Positions 23,869 through 64,000 of a stretch of DNA of 64,000 nucleotides are shown here, in pieces. The notes under the pieces are model-generated. The model was not told where the DNA came from. It ran no database searches and saw only the letters and a program-made list of their open reading frames with translations. The stretch spans positions 11,461,406 through 11,525,405 of the forward strand of contig OU342819.1 in NCBI GenBank assembly GCA_910591455.2, read 5' to 3'. The DNA comes from Pholis gunnellus (Eukaryota > Chordata > Actinopteri > Perciformes > Pholidae). The translations under genes and the position numbers were made by a program. The stretch's first letter is position 1, and each line of letters starts with the position of its first letter.

Positions 23869-26800
23869 CAGGAACAGCTTCAAAATGCAAGAGTTGAAGC
23901 TGCATGCAGGGAAAATTGGTTTTGAGAGAGATGATTGATATATGTGTGTGTGTGTCTGTTGCTGTCCTTTGAAAAACATGTTTTTTCCAAAATGTCAACT
24001 TTTCATGAGCTAAGGAAAAGCTTTTAGCTTTATGAAAACACACTTTTGAAAGAAAACAATGGGGTTTTTAGACAGTTTGTTTTAGGTTGAAGAATTTCCA
24101 ATTGTATGGCAGCACAGTCCTTCAGTTTAAGTAAAACATATTTTGAAGATACATGGTTTTCTGTGGACAGTGTCAATATCTGTGAACATGCGTCTGAACC
24201 TGCAAATAAATGTGTGTTTTAGCAACAATATACAATTATTTTTTTTGTATAGCACTTTAAAGAACACAGGGAACAGAGTAAATTACTAAACTCATAGTGA
24301 ACGCAACAAATTCTAATCAAACAGCAATAAAATGAACAAAACACTACAACATGTTCAGATGGATAAAAAAATAGGAAGTTGCCAATAAACACAGATTATG
24401 ACAAAAAGTCTTCAATGAGACAGTATTCAAATATCATCAGCTCAGGTCTATGGAAACAGTAACTGTGTTCAACAGAGACGTCCTTGCTCGACATCAGTGG
24501 AGTCACTGTGATCACCAGCACACATTCAACACTGAGCTGCCAGCCACAGCAGAGTCAGGAGGAGAAGGCCACGGAGCTATTCAAAGAGCTGAGTTAATGA
24601 ATTTGACTTTTGATGAGAGATGTTAATTACCATGCAATGCGGTGAGACTGGATGGCACAAGGGTTGAAAATGTGTTGCGTGCAGATGAAAGATTACATTT
24701 TAGCACAAGCATCATGAAATGTATGTGTTCATGCCAACATGCACGCACAGCGTGTGTCCTCTGAGTCATCTCTATATTTATGTTAAAGAATCAAACGGTA
24801 TATAATGAATAATAAACAGAAACTTAATCAATCAGTTTAATCGATTTTTGTTCAGACATACAATTTAAGAAATAACTTATGCCGTCAAAAACTCCTTATA
24901 TTCTTTTCTGGGTGCACAAAACAATAATAATTGTTAGTCCAAATAAATGCTAGAATCAAGTTTGTTATTTATGTTCAGATATTATTCTCTCTCCACTAAT
25001 ATTCTTTTTTAAATTCATTATTCATGGCAGGAAAGAGCACAAGTGGACCACTAGTGCTCCCAGCATACACAACAGCAGGGCTGAAACCAGCACACCTGCA
25101 TATGATTTAGTCAATTATCTCATTATAGTTGCACCTTACAGTGTTGACCAAGAGAACAGCCGTTCAGTCTATTCACTGAGAAGCAAAGAGGGGAAATTGT
25201 TTGGTTAATTCACCAGGTAGAGCTGTAGCTGCGTCAACCTGGACCCACACAGGTGTTTTCACTTTGCTTAATTAGACCTCTTGCCAGGATTTGTGTGAGT
25301 GTGACTGATATCTGGCTCACGTGTTGCAGAGGGACAATTACACTGTTTTCTTATAGGCCTATTTCACATGTGTTACTAATGACATTAACGATGGCTCTTT
25401 TCACGTGTCCCAGTAGTCGGTGACAGTATGACAGTGAACAAGCATGCACAATACCAGGACTCTGAAACTGAAGGCAGTGGTGGGGAGTATGTATGTCTAC
25501 TCAAGTACCGTACTCCAGGGGGGGCTTTAAAAAGTTTATTTAGCTTAAGAAGTAGTTTTCTCAACCCATGAAGGAACAGTTAATCCATCAGTTTGTCTGA
25601 AAAATCGAATTCAAAATCACCAAAATTGTAGATACGTGGTTTTCACTGGATATAAAGGATATTACAAATTGTAGTGTGAAATTAAAGCTGTCAGATAAAT
25701 GTTACATAAACATATTACCTCTGAGATGTTGTGAAGTAGAAGTATAAAGTGAAAGAAAATGCAAATACTCAAGAAAGGCACAAGTACTGCATGTTCTATC
25801 CCTTTTGCTCAGAATAATGCTGTATCACAACATGTATAAGTGATCATCCCTCAACAGTTCAGAGTGGATAATATTGCGTAAGATCGCCCTCTAGCTGTGG
25901 ATGTTGAGAACACCTGTGAAGATATTTCATTCTGGATGTGTAACTCACACTCTAGTATGTCTGCAGCCTTCTCTACAAAACCTGCAGTAACAGAGGTGGG
26001 GGAAGTATTTAGATCATGTATTTGAGTGCAAGTAGCACTTCAACAAAGTAAAACATCCTGCGTTCAACATCTAAAAAAAAGTATTATTAACAAAATGCAC
26101 TATATCAAAAGTTAAAGTCTTTGTTATGCAGCTTTGACCCTATAGTGTTAAACACATGTATATAATAAGATCCTTTATTGGCCATTATTTTTGTGTTGGA
26201 TAAGCTGTGCATCATTTGAATACAATTTTATTAAAACAGGTGAATCAAATCAGTCAGTGCAGTGAAAACATTTCCTGTACTTAACTGTACTTTTTACTTA
26301 CTGGAAAAACATAATTCATTATATATATATTCATATGATCATCTTCTGAAATATGATCTCTCTCTTATAAAGACAAATCGGCCATTTTAGTATGAATATT
26401 TCTTCCTGTTTTCAATGCATATTAAGTTATTCAAACAATTTAATAAAATACATTTTCTTTCATATTTCAACTTCCCCAACCTGCACTATTATTTAGATTT
26501 ATGCGCTAGCTTCGTTGAGTCAAGTTGTTAGTTTAAAACAGAACTGAAGTGTGAAATTAAGTTTTTTGGACTCAAAATGTCTTTTTAACTTTGAGCGGTT
26601 TTATTTGCAGATTAAACCTAACACTAAAGTATTTAAGTTTAGCTGTACCTCAACAAACTACAATACAAATGCTCCTCACACATTGATGCACCAGGAATCA
26701 TAGTCCACAACACTTTGAAAGGGACCATCTATCATAAAGATCACATATTAAATGCAGGACTTTCACTTGTAGTAAAGTGTTTTTTTACATTGATTGTATT

Positions 26801-27099
26801 TCAATAAAGGAGTTCCTTTGAATACCACTGTTGATACATAAGCACGGGACCTAATACAGGAGTGACAAAGAAGTCAGTCTAAGTTTTTTTTGGGTGTGTG
26901 TCTCTGCAGGTTGAAGCCTTCATGTGACCGTGTTACACATCTCTAATGGAGACAAAGTCTTGGCTCCTGGATCTCGCGTCCACAGATGCGAGTTTTCCCC
27001 CTTCCTTTAATCAGACCCACGGGTTCGTGTCAGGTCACGTCTCGGTGCTGTAATATCCGTGACTGCCACGGGAAATGCAGCCAAAAAGGACCCTTTGTC

Positions 27100-27750
27100 G
27101 TAATCCCCCCCACCTAAATCTCCGCAAGACCCCACAATCAAAACAAATCGACCACGCGTGCTTTACCCGCAGCAATGACGTCACGTAAGCCCTCCCCCTT
27201 CCCCGCAAGTAAAAAAGAAAACATTGAGGGAAAACGTCCGTGTCAACCGCCGCACGAGTGCTCGGTGACGGGAGTGAGCCGCGAGAGATGAAAGCGGACG
27301 TTAATTCAGCGTTTCCCGTGTGTTTGTAGCAGACTTCGAGGATTTAGGGGGGCCAGCTGACTCGCGCTGGAGCGATGAAGGGAGAGGCGGAAGTGAAGTC
27401 ACTTGACAGACCGTCCATGTTATTATTGTTATTTTTGGTAGCCCTGTGATGAGACGGGCTGGGGAGCCGTTGGTCTCCGAGACAACACGACCGTTGACGT
27501 TACCGCAGGCCGCCCCGGACCGACACCAACCCTCGCCGCCGACACCTCCTCACTGACCCGGAGACGGGAGCCTCGCTGACGGCTGGAGGGGGGGGGGGGA
27601 GGAGGGTGTGAGGACCCAGCTCCAGCTCGGCTCCTACAAAAAAACAATAAAACGGCGACAAAAAAAACAACAAAAAACAATAACGGCGTTCGTCAAAACG
27701 ACTCGACTGGTGTCAGTGCGGCTTTGTAGCAGGGACGTGCCGCAGCAGAC
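27100..27750 (+). promoter_or_regulatory. fbxl2: fbxl2 promoter and 5' leader, CpG-rich
   Basis: The AT-rich spacer changes here to CpG-rich DNA directly upstream of the fbxl2 start. A full palindromic cyclic-AMP response element, TGACGTCA, lies at 27176-27183, followed by cctcccccttcccc. A TATA box is not obvious, as expected for a CpG-type housekeeping promoter. The transcription start is not visible from sequence. Confidence 0.65.
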
Positions 27751-41263
<13,513 letters not shown>

Positions 41264-41563
41264 CAGTGGAGGGCCAGGGGGGGCCACCTCTGTCTACAGG
41301 TCCTGCTGCTCTGATATGGGCTGATGGGATGGGGGGGGGGAGGGGGAGGGACTGGGGTAGGTGTAGGGGTGAGGAGGGGCTGGACCCACTCACTGCTCCT
41401 GATCACGGATCAATACATAGACTGATCGCTCCTGATCAGTTGAACCCGCCCCTCCTCTCTCCTCTTGCTCACTGATAAGGAATGCAGCAGCCCCGGGTTT
41501 GGGCGTGGAGGGGCGGGTGGAAACGACATGGATGGACTCTCTCTCTTTCTCTCTTTCCCTCTT

Positions 41564-41599
<36 letters not shown>

Positions 41600-42830
41600 A
41601 AAGACAGAAACAGGTTCTCCACTCCATCCTGCTCCTCACACCCCTGAGCCCCCACCTGTGGGTGAAGAGGACTGCCTCTGGACAACTGGAGATGGGGGGG
41701 GTAGGGGGGTCTGAACAGTGGAACCACAATGCATCATGTTGAAACTAAAAGGAAAAAAATGACAATGTTGTCAACTTGGACAACAGTTTGCTCTCTGTGG
41801 AGTATCATCTCAACCAATCACATGACACCTCTACGTGACCATCCTGTGATTTTACTCTGCTTTGACCAATAAACACGCAGCACGGAGGGAGAGGAGAGCT
41901 GGCTTGTGGGAAATGGTGATCTTCAGTGAAGCTTTGGAACAGCCAGCTCAACTCTCGAGTGTGGAAGTGAGAGAAAAAAAAACAGGAAGTACAGAATGGG
42001 ACATGTGACATATTTGTGCATCTGATACACTTTTTTTTTGAGATTTAGATTATGTTTGTACAGAGAATGTTTTGCAATGAAAAAAAAAAAAGAATAATAC
42101 TTCTGGCAATTCACTCAAAATTTGGGGGAATTTTTTTTTTTTTCAGTGCTTATTGTAATTGTCCATGCCTGTCTATACAGAGAGGGAGATATGTTTGTCA
42201 TTGTTTTTGAAGTGGAAAAGAAGCAACTGCTGTTGTTAATGACAAAATAAGGACCTATGATTCTGACCCTCAGCGTCTAATAGTGTTACGTGGACTCTGT
42301 ATGCTGCTGGGATGAGTGGCCTCTCCTGTGTTCTACGTGTTTATGTTGGCCCTGATCCAATCCTGTCAGTAGCCCTCTGCACTAGCTCCTATTTGACCAC
42401 TTAAGCATTTGTTTACATCCTGGATTAGGTTAGCACCACAGACAAGCTTGTTTACATCAGAAGGTTTCCAGTCTCCCTACTAGAGTGAGTTTAGTAACAC
42501 TGATACAACTGTGGTGTCCCCACTGTTTTATCTGGACTGTGAAGTCCATCAAATGTATTGCTGTGTGTATTTGGATATCAATCAGGGATAATGTTGGTGC
42601 AACCTTGCTTCTAATTGAAATGGGAATTTGCTTAAAGCTGAGATACTAGTTTTGAGAATGTGAGTAAAGGCACTTCAACTTTTTTGACAATCAGATTACT
42701 TTATGTATTTGAAAGATAATTCAGTGAAGTTTTGTGCAATTGGCAATTTACTGATGATGTAGGATATAAAGAATTGTCTGTATTCGATACTCCACTCGCT
42801 TAATAAAGCAGCACATGAGATGAAACATGA
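41264..42830 (+). other. fbxl2: fbxl2 3' untranslated region
   Basis: Follows the TGA at 41261-41263. It has G-runs (41330-41345 and around 41695-41706), a (TC)n tract at 41569-41594, and AATAAA signals at 41868-41873 and 42802-42807. The first is backed by a nearby decline in complexity, so the mRNA end could be either. Confidence 0.55.
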
Positions 42831-43499
42831 AATGATTTAGAAAGAGTATTTAACATATATCTGGTGAGCCAGTCTTATCTATTAGATTGATCAGCGATAA
42901 ATTCCCACTCATCCAATTCTACAAAACATAGTGACAACAGGAATACAGTGACTGAAAAGCCCCACAGCCAACAGTTTATTTCACTGCGTACTGACGCTCC
43001 CTCTGATCAACAGGATGTCTTGCCATGCAGAGTAACACATGTATTGGGCATGAAATAGTACTACTCAAAGCACTGAAAATACAACAAACAGAAGCAGCTC
43101 ACATCTCCACGCTAAACAAGAGACTGGCAAGTGTTGTGTAGTGCCAAGTGCTCAAAGTCTGGGGGGGAGATTGGCAGGACAATGGACAGGACTGAAACAA
43201 CAACAACGAGAGCAGACAGAAAGATGAAGAAAGACTCCGATGGATACATCGCTGACTTGACTGGCTGTGATACTAATGCCCTCTCTTTGACAGCTGTTAT
43301 AACAGTTTTATGTTTAAGAAAATAAAGAAATAATGAGAAAAAAATAAACAAATGAATAAATAAAGTGACTAATAGTAAATGTGCTTTGTCTCTCCAGTGT
43401 AAGATTTTGTGTCCTAGTATCTAAAGAGTAATGAATAGTAAACTGCGGCAAACTGAACAGGCCACACCGTAGTTAAACCGCTAGATGTCAACGAAGAGC
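42831..43499. other. Short spacer between fbxl2 and clasp2
   Basis: No coding sequence recognised. Several AATAAA-like strings (near 43320-43365) could serve as a distal fbxl2 end. No trace of UBP1 is visible. Confidence 0.5.
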
Positions 43500-44479
43500 C
43501 GTGTAGACGGCGGACACGCCCACATACAGAGTGCGGTTTGTTTGATTCATGACTCTTTTACAGAAAAACATACGTTATCTAGCCAGAAGGGATGAACACA
43601 TAGTTCATGTTTTTACTTATGCATGTCTTTATTTAAGCACAAGTGAGGTCCACACAGCACATCTGATAATTTGTCATTTTACATCAGGCATTATGCTGGC
43701 TAGCTGTGCGGTGCCCGAGGACCCCTCGGCCTGATCGTTGATCGGTTGCTCCTCCTGGTGGACTGCAGTCACCGGCAGCGCGCAAGCTTTCAGCGCCTCT
43801 CAAACGGGTTTTCAGCGGCAGCCGCGATTGTTTACCGGATTAAAGTGAAGCCAGTTAGCGCGGGACTGGAGCTGAGTCCTTATTGTGGAAGTTTGGCGCA
43901 ACTTTTACCGCTTTAAGGAGTCGACAGCTGAAAGACCAGTGGACTTTCTAGTGGTCATGGAATAAGAAAAGCGAAGTGGAGCCAGGCGCCAGGCCTGCGG
44001 GAGACTAACGTTAGCTAGCTGAGCTAGCTGATGGGAGACAGTTCATTCTTGTTTGGGTCGCTGTGCTAACTAGCTAGGTGCTATTTTTGTTAGCATAACA
44101 ATTAGCCAACCAAGGGTTTGCTGGCTTGTTTTGATGTTGATGCGCTGAAGGAACCGGCTTGGGTCCACCAAAAATCCACGTTTCCTGAACTTTCTCGAAG
44201 TTTTAATTCAACCCTCGGAGCTAACATTGTATAATAAGGAAGCTAGCGAGCTACGTCTTTGTCGTACAAAGTGGAGCTTTTTCATTCGAGCGGAGGGGTG
44301 ATTTGTGCGGTACAGTAACCAGTGTTTTTCTATAAGGGGTTGCATGTTGATGACCAAACATCAGTCAGACACACAGTCTCTCTGCCCCTCCACGGACCTT
44401 CAGCTAGCATCGTCTCCCCGACCGCTGTCTCTCGTCTTCGGCCGGCTCCTGTGGCTGGCCACACGGCACTAAGTGCCCG
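43500..44479 (+). promoter_or_regulatory. clasp2: clasp2 upstream promoter and 5' leader
   Basis: The region from about 43720 becomes CpG-richer and leads into the clasp2 start codon at 44480. It contains tagctagctgagctagctga (near 44010-44032), a palindrome-rich stretch often seen in fish leaders. Several upstream ATGs occur (for example around 44031 and 44344), so the leader may carry short upstream frames. The exact transcription start cannot be seen. Confidence 0.55.
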
Positions 44480-59441
<14,962 letters not shown>

Positions 59442-59712
59442 GTCAGTGCCATCTCTCATTTATTTTTGCCACAGTTGTATCGGCCTCTGAGAGCCACCAA
59501 GTTTAGTCATGTTGCCCAGATGATTTTACGCATGTCTGGCATTGGGTGTGTATTTGAAGTGTTGCTGTGCGTGTCTGTATCCGCATGTGCTCTTGTAGCT
59601 GTGTCAGTTTGTTGCCATGAGCTCCTGTAAGACGACCAAAAGGGATTAATGGTTTAACCCGTTTGTCTTTGCGTTTGATTCTGTGCGTGCTGAGCCAGAC
59701 TTGAGCTGAAGG

Positions 59713-59713
<1 letters not shown>

Positions 59714-59787
<74 letters not shown>

Positions 59788-59850
59788 CTGTGTGTGGCTG
59801 TGTGTGTGTGGCTGTGTGTGTGTGTGTGTGTGTGTGTGGCTGTGTGTGGG
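59714..59850 (+). repeat. Compound (GT)n / GGCTGT repeat
   Basis: A GT tract, then several tgtgtggctg units, then more GT. Confidence 0.9.
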
Positions 59851-60191
59851 TCTCTTGTTTAACCATTGAAAGTTTTATTGGTATTGACGACAGCAATGTT
59901 TCTCTTTGTTGTTTCCACCCTATCAGAATATAGAAGTGGGCACAGTAGCCCTTTTGAGATTTTACAGACACCTTTATGTATTGGAGTTGTGATTTTCACA
60001 CTCGATGATGAAGTGTTATGTGTGAAAAGTGTGAACTGAATTATAATCCACAAAGTCGTCTCTTTCGGTTGTTGGCAAGAGAAGCTTTTAGCTGAAGCCG
60101 TTAGCTCCCCGTGTGCTGTTTCCACCAGGATGTACCGATCCAACACAACCACAGCAGCGGTTGGTGCCTGGTCGGCTGTTGCAGTCTGTTT

Positions 60192-60195
<4 letters not shown>

Positions 60196-60244
<49 letters not shown>
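60196..60244 (+). repeat. (GA)n microsatellite
   Basis: About 24 GA units, in the clasp2 intron after exon 7. Confidence 0.95.
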
Positions 60245-60246
<2 letters not shown>

Positions 60247-60394
60247 TGGAGAAGAGCTCAGGGCGTGGCATGGAGGTAGTGTTACTTTTAACTCCCACCT
60301 CCCTAAAGGTTCAGAGCAAGGCTTTGTTTTTGGCTCCATGATTATGTTGTTATGATCAAATTATAATGTGATTTTGCTCTGCATGAAATCACCG

Positions 60395-61399
60395 CTTGTT
60401 GTGTAGTAGGGTTCAACAATGTAGAAAAAATACCTAATTGTGATAATTTTGACTGCTAGAGCATTTGTGTTATTAGAGGGAATAATGATTTCTCAGTTTC
60501 ACTGAAAAATATAAAAATGATTGTTGTGATTCTGAGGGATCTGTACCAAGTCTGTAGAATATGCTGCGTAGGCCGGGACGTCTCTGCAGCATCACAATAT
60601 CTCATTTAAAATGGTATTTTAACACACATTTAGCCTCTAACAAACATGGCCTCTCCTGCTATTTATACATTGTGGAAAGACATATTGCGGTTTCAACACT
60701 ATTTTGATAATTCTGCAGCCCTTTTATGTAGATGCAACCATTTTTGGACTATTTTTGAACTATCACTTTTCATCTATAATGGGAGGAGAGATATAATGGG
60801 AGTTAACACTGCAACAAAGGGAAACATTTAGCGAGAATCTGGCCCAGATGTTCAATAAAACATGTAGTGATGAGACACTGACGAGCCTCCCTGCTGATCT
60901 GAAACAGCCTCGAAAGCACGACCACTGCATCTTCAGGTAAATCCTTTAAAAACTCCTCGTAATCTCACTTTATGTGTCGATCGCATATCCAAAATCCCTG
61001 AATAACTGTTAAAGGTGGCAACAGATGCGCTCCAGCTTGAACTTGGCTGCGTGCCGGACACCTCAAGTGTACTTAAGCGTCTCTCTTTTTGTAGTTCTCA
61101 GCTTCTGCAGCTTGCCGTGCCACTCTCGGCTGAGTCACACATCTGTTAATTGTTGTTGTTTTCCCAACCCCTGCCGAGCTGGGCTGCAATTGATTTTTTG
61201 GGTGATAAATGCACATCACAATCTTCTAAAGTCCAAATTGTCCTCTTCACATGCCTTGTCTTGACTGACTCACGTTTGGCACTCAAAAATAAATGTACTG
61301 CAAGAGGAAGAGAGTTCTCACATCATACACTAAAACACACAGATTACTGGCCCCACGTCTCTTTTAGGCACTTGGCTTTTGCTGTGACGGGTTTAAGGC
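60395..61399 (+). other. clasp2: clasp2 intron 7, segment upstream of the alternative exon
   Basis: The stretch 60405-60540 (agggttcaacaatgtagaaa) resembles a fish interspersed repeat. Otherwise nothing recognised. Confidence 0.4.
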
Positions 61400-61690
61400 A
61401 GCTGTTGCTGAGAGAACAGGAGACGGGAAGGAAGCAAGCAAAGGAGGGAGGGATGGAGGGAGGAAGGGAGGGCAAAGGATTGAGGGAGGAAGCTGACAGA
61501 GATCTCTCGCAGTAGGCGAGTCACAGCGCTGTGCCTATCACGGCCTCTCCCTCATTCATCACAACAGAGAGAGAGATTGAACAAATGAGAGAAAAGGAGA
61601 TAGAGGAGAAAACAAAGGAGACAGACCGAAGGAGACGAGCGAAATCGGACAAAGACAACAGCTAATATCTGTCCATAACACACTGTAGCC
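61400..61690 (+). promoter_or_regulatory. clasp2: Probable internal clasp2 promoter and leader
   Basis: A purine-rich leader-like stretch (gagggagggatggaggga; later agagagagattgaacaaatg and ggagacagaccgaaggagac) leads directly into the strong ATG at 61691. Transcription here would start after the TOG1 exons and give CLASP2 isoforms lacking TOG1. No TATA box is evident. The call rests on the downstream exon. Confidence 0.45.
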
Positions 61691-61712
61691 ATGGCATTTG
61701 GGGATGATGATG
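61691..61712 (+). CDS. clasp2: Alternative first coding exon of clasp2 (short isoform)
   Basis: The ATG in strong context (gtagccATGG) encodes MAFGDDD plus one base, and ends at a consensus donor (G/GTAAGT). Mammalian CLASP2 short isoforms begin MAMGDD, joined to the exon starting with KSFDDEES. Exon 7 of the long form also ends in phase 1, so both can splice to the same next exon, which lies right of the window. At 22 coding bases it would be missed by ORF searches. Confidence 0.65.
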
Positions 61713-61874
61713 GTAAGTGTGTGTGTTTGTGTTTGTGTGTGTTTAATCTCATCTGACTGTGGATGCTGGCACTTAGACAAAAGCTTGTCAGCATGTGGTT
61801 TTAGTTTGAAATCAGCTTAAAGTCCAAGCATTTTCACCCCAAATGCACTTGCTCATATGTAGGCTACATTTAGG

Positions 61875-61881
61875 GGTGTGT

Positions 61882-61928
<47 letters not shown>

Positions 61929-61930
61929 GG
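61875..61930 (+). repeat. (GT)n followed by a G homopolymer
   Basis: About 17 GT units run directly into 19 consecutive G residues. Confidence 0.9.
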
Positions 61931-62521
61931 CGGACAGTACATGTGCAGTAGCATGTGTGTGTGTCCTAGTGATCCATTTTTTAAATAAATACAATAGAGA
62001 TGGGTCGTATTACATGGAACAGTAGCTCTAGCCAAACCAATCGAATGCTCCGAGTTAATATTCAGCTTTTTGGTTTATACATTTTCGTACAATTCTTGCT
62101 TTTCCGTGACCTTAAAAACAGAATAATACTGTGACTCTACTGTGAGGTAGCCTCACATACTACTCGACCCTTTTCTCTCCCACTTAACCGTAAACTCTGT
62201 TGCAGTAATATTATGTCACGTGTGTGTTGTTGTGTGTTGGCAGCCGTCCTGTTTCTAGCTCTCGCTGTCAGTGGACAGACGGCTGAGATTAAGATCAGGT
62301 TCATTACAGCTCCCTCTGTTTGTCTCGACTCCAGCCGTGAAGAGCGGGTTCCCCACATTAGACCGAAATATCTCAGAATCAGAATCAGCTTTATCTCTCC
62401 GAGTGTGACAGCAGAACAAGGCCTTTGTTAAATGTAGATGAAACATGATGAACATGTCTGAGAGAAATCTGTGTCTCTTCTCTCCGGCTGTTTTGAAATG
62501 AAGACTTTCACATTATGCCGC

Positions 62522-62578
62522 TTAATGTCCTCTCGTATGTTTAATGTCCTCTCGTATGTTTAATGTCCTCTCGTATGT
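62522..62578 (+). repeat. Three perfect tandem copies of a 19-base unit
   Basis: The unit ttaatgtcctctcgtatgt is present three times head to tail without mismatch (62522-62540, 62541-62559, 62560-62578). Confidence 0.95.
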
Positions 62579-63282
62579 CACTACAGTTCTATACGGACCA
62601 AATGATGCCTTCTAATAATATTCACTTTGTTAGCTTTCATTTTTGTGTCATGAAGAACATTTAGAACACTTCTAAATGTCAAACATCCCAAAAATATATG
62701 AAGAAATATATGTTCAGGTAAAAATCATCGTAACATTTTATATCTACACTAAAAATAATTTCAAATATATTTTGCATGCATCAAATACAAAGTTTGTCCA
62801 TATAAGGAGCCTTTCTTTATGTTACCCACGTACGTGACAAGTTTGAATGTTTCATACATGAATAGCCGACTCAGTCTCTGAGCATAGCCAGTTGTTTTGG
62901 AGACGTTATGTCTTCAGGTTGTCCGTCCGTCCGTCCGTCCTATTCTTGTGAACGTGATATCTCAGGAACGCGAGGCGGTAATTCTAGTTTTATCTTTCTA
63001 ATCGATGTCTTTCATGGTTCCCAATAAGAATAGAGCAATAGTTAAAAAGGAACTTTTGTTGTCTCTGAGACGCCACATTGAACAAAACCGTTCTTACAGA
63101 CCTGGTCAATATTGATCAGTTACCTTATTCAAATTGACAACTAAATATATTAACAACTTATATGTATTTATGTTAAGCTTCCTGTGTTTGTGTGTGAGAA
63201 AGTAAAGCATGTCAGTGCTGCTGGCGCCGTACTTAATGTTATTTGTTCCAGTCTAAAAAAGAAATGTGCTCGTGTGAATGCA

Positions 63283-63287
<5 letters not shown>

Positions 63288-63363
<76 letters not shown>
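63288..63363 (+). repeat. (CA)n microsatellite
   Basis: About 38 CA units. Confidence 0.95.
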
Positions 63364-63365
<2 letters not shown>

Positions 63366-63601
63366 GCCCAGATATATTTGGTGCTTTGCAAACTGACCAT
63401 CGGTAGCAGCTTTCATTGCTTGCATAGCTGCGTGTTGACGCACACAGACACACAGACACACACTCGCGCGTTCTGCTTCAGTGCGTCTCCGGCTCTGCAA
63501 AGGAAGCCGTGACCCCGTTTCCAGGCTAGGCTGGTTGCCATGGCAAAGCTTTCCTCCGAATATTATGGTTTATCCCAACTTGGAATTGGGGCTCAAATTA
63601 T

Positions 63602-63639
<38 letters not shown>

Positions 63640-64000
63640 TTTCATTTAAGAAGCTCATTTTCTCTGAGCTCGGCTGGACACTAAGCAGTCCGTCTCCTCC
63701 CAGAAAATCTGGGCCTCAACTTAAAGTGTGTCTCTCACTCTCTCTTTCCTCTCCCTTTCCTCCCTTTCCTCCCCCTTTCCGCTGTCATTTTCTGCCCCAG
63801 AAACAACTGGGTGGCTGACAGTCAACCGTCTGATCATCCTATCAAAGCAAAACTCACAGTGCCATTTCTAATAAAACGTTTGTCCTCTAAGATCACAGCC
63901 TCTACATTCATGCTGCATGCATTAATCCTCTTTTGCACTAATTATAGGATCCTATTGATGCACAATCAAAACATTTTTTCCCTACTTTACTCCCTCGATA

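Larger units (their letters stand above)
21449..27099. other. Intergenic region between susd5 and fbxl2 (divergent genes)
   Basis: The first 300 bases (21449-21750) are GC- and CpG-richer and should contain the susd5 promoter and leader. The remainder is AT-rich, without recognisable exons. It holds fragments of the tggaagaagtatt repeat family at 22620-22690, 25480-25510, 25730-25790, 25990-26095 and 26745-26795. The open frame at 23129-23752 is created partly by a CA repeat and has no domain. Confidence 0.55.
61713..64000 (+). other. clasp2: clasp2 intron following the alternative exon, to the window end
   Basis: No exon recognised. It contains a GT tract ending in 19 G (about 61875-61930), three perfect tandem copies of a 19-base unit (62522-62578), (GTCC)n at about 62923-62940, a CA tract (63288-63363) and a GT tract (63609-63636). 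Confidence 0.6.

Noticed and set aside
63481..63560. Possible second alternative clasp2 first exon (VRLRLCKGSRD, faintly like the MRRLICKRICDY start of a mammalian isoform)
   Set aside because: There is no ATG (GTG instead), no donor at the right place, and only about 4 of 12 residues match.

Overview
This looks like nuclear DNA of a teleost fish, most likely a percomorph. It has intron-rich vertebrate genes with GT-AG introns, very dense (GT)n/(CA)n microsatellites, and several dispersed repeat families that I know as common in fish genomes. I see no bacterial genes, CRISPR arrays, tRNA or rRNA genes.

Layout. 674-876 (minus) is the first coding exon of an ER-type FKBP prolyl isomerase, closest to FKBP9; the rest lies beyond the left edge. 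2023-7158 (plus) is a complete seven-exon crtap gene (406 codons). 11315-21448 (minus) is a complete five-exon susd5 gene (819 codons), with signal peptide, Link domain, sushi domain, a long acidic stalk, a membrane segment and a short tail. 27751-41263 (plus) is a complete fourteen-exon fbxl2 gene (432 codons), an F-box/leucine-rich-repeat protein ending in a CaaX box. 44480-59441 (plus) holds the first seven coding exons of clasp2, covering the first TOG domain. 61691-61712 is a probable alternative first coding exon for short CLASP2 isoforms. The gene continues past the right edge.

The order crtap - susd5 - fbxl2 - clasp2 matches the human 3p22 neighbourhood, which supports the orthology calls. 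Two differences stand out. clasp2 points the same way as crtap and fbxl2, and there is no room for UBP1 between fbxl2 and clasp2.

The FKBP gene and crtap lie head to head about 1.15 kb apart. Both families act on procollagen in the endoplasmic reticulum, so a shared promoter is plausible. The other genes have unrelated jobs: a membrane Link/sushi protein, an SCF ubiquitin-ligase adaptor, and a microtubule plus-end protein. Introns and spacers hold dinucleotide repeats, several touching splice sites, together with degenerate mobile elements. One intronic stretch (about 52970-53620) looks like a candidate conserved regulatory element.
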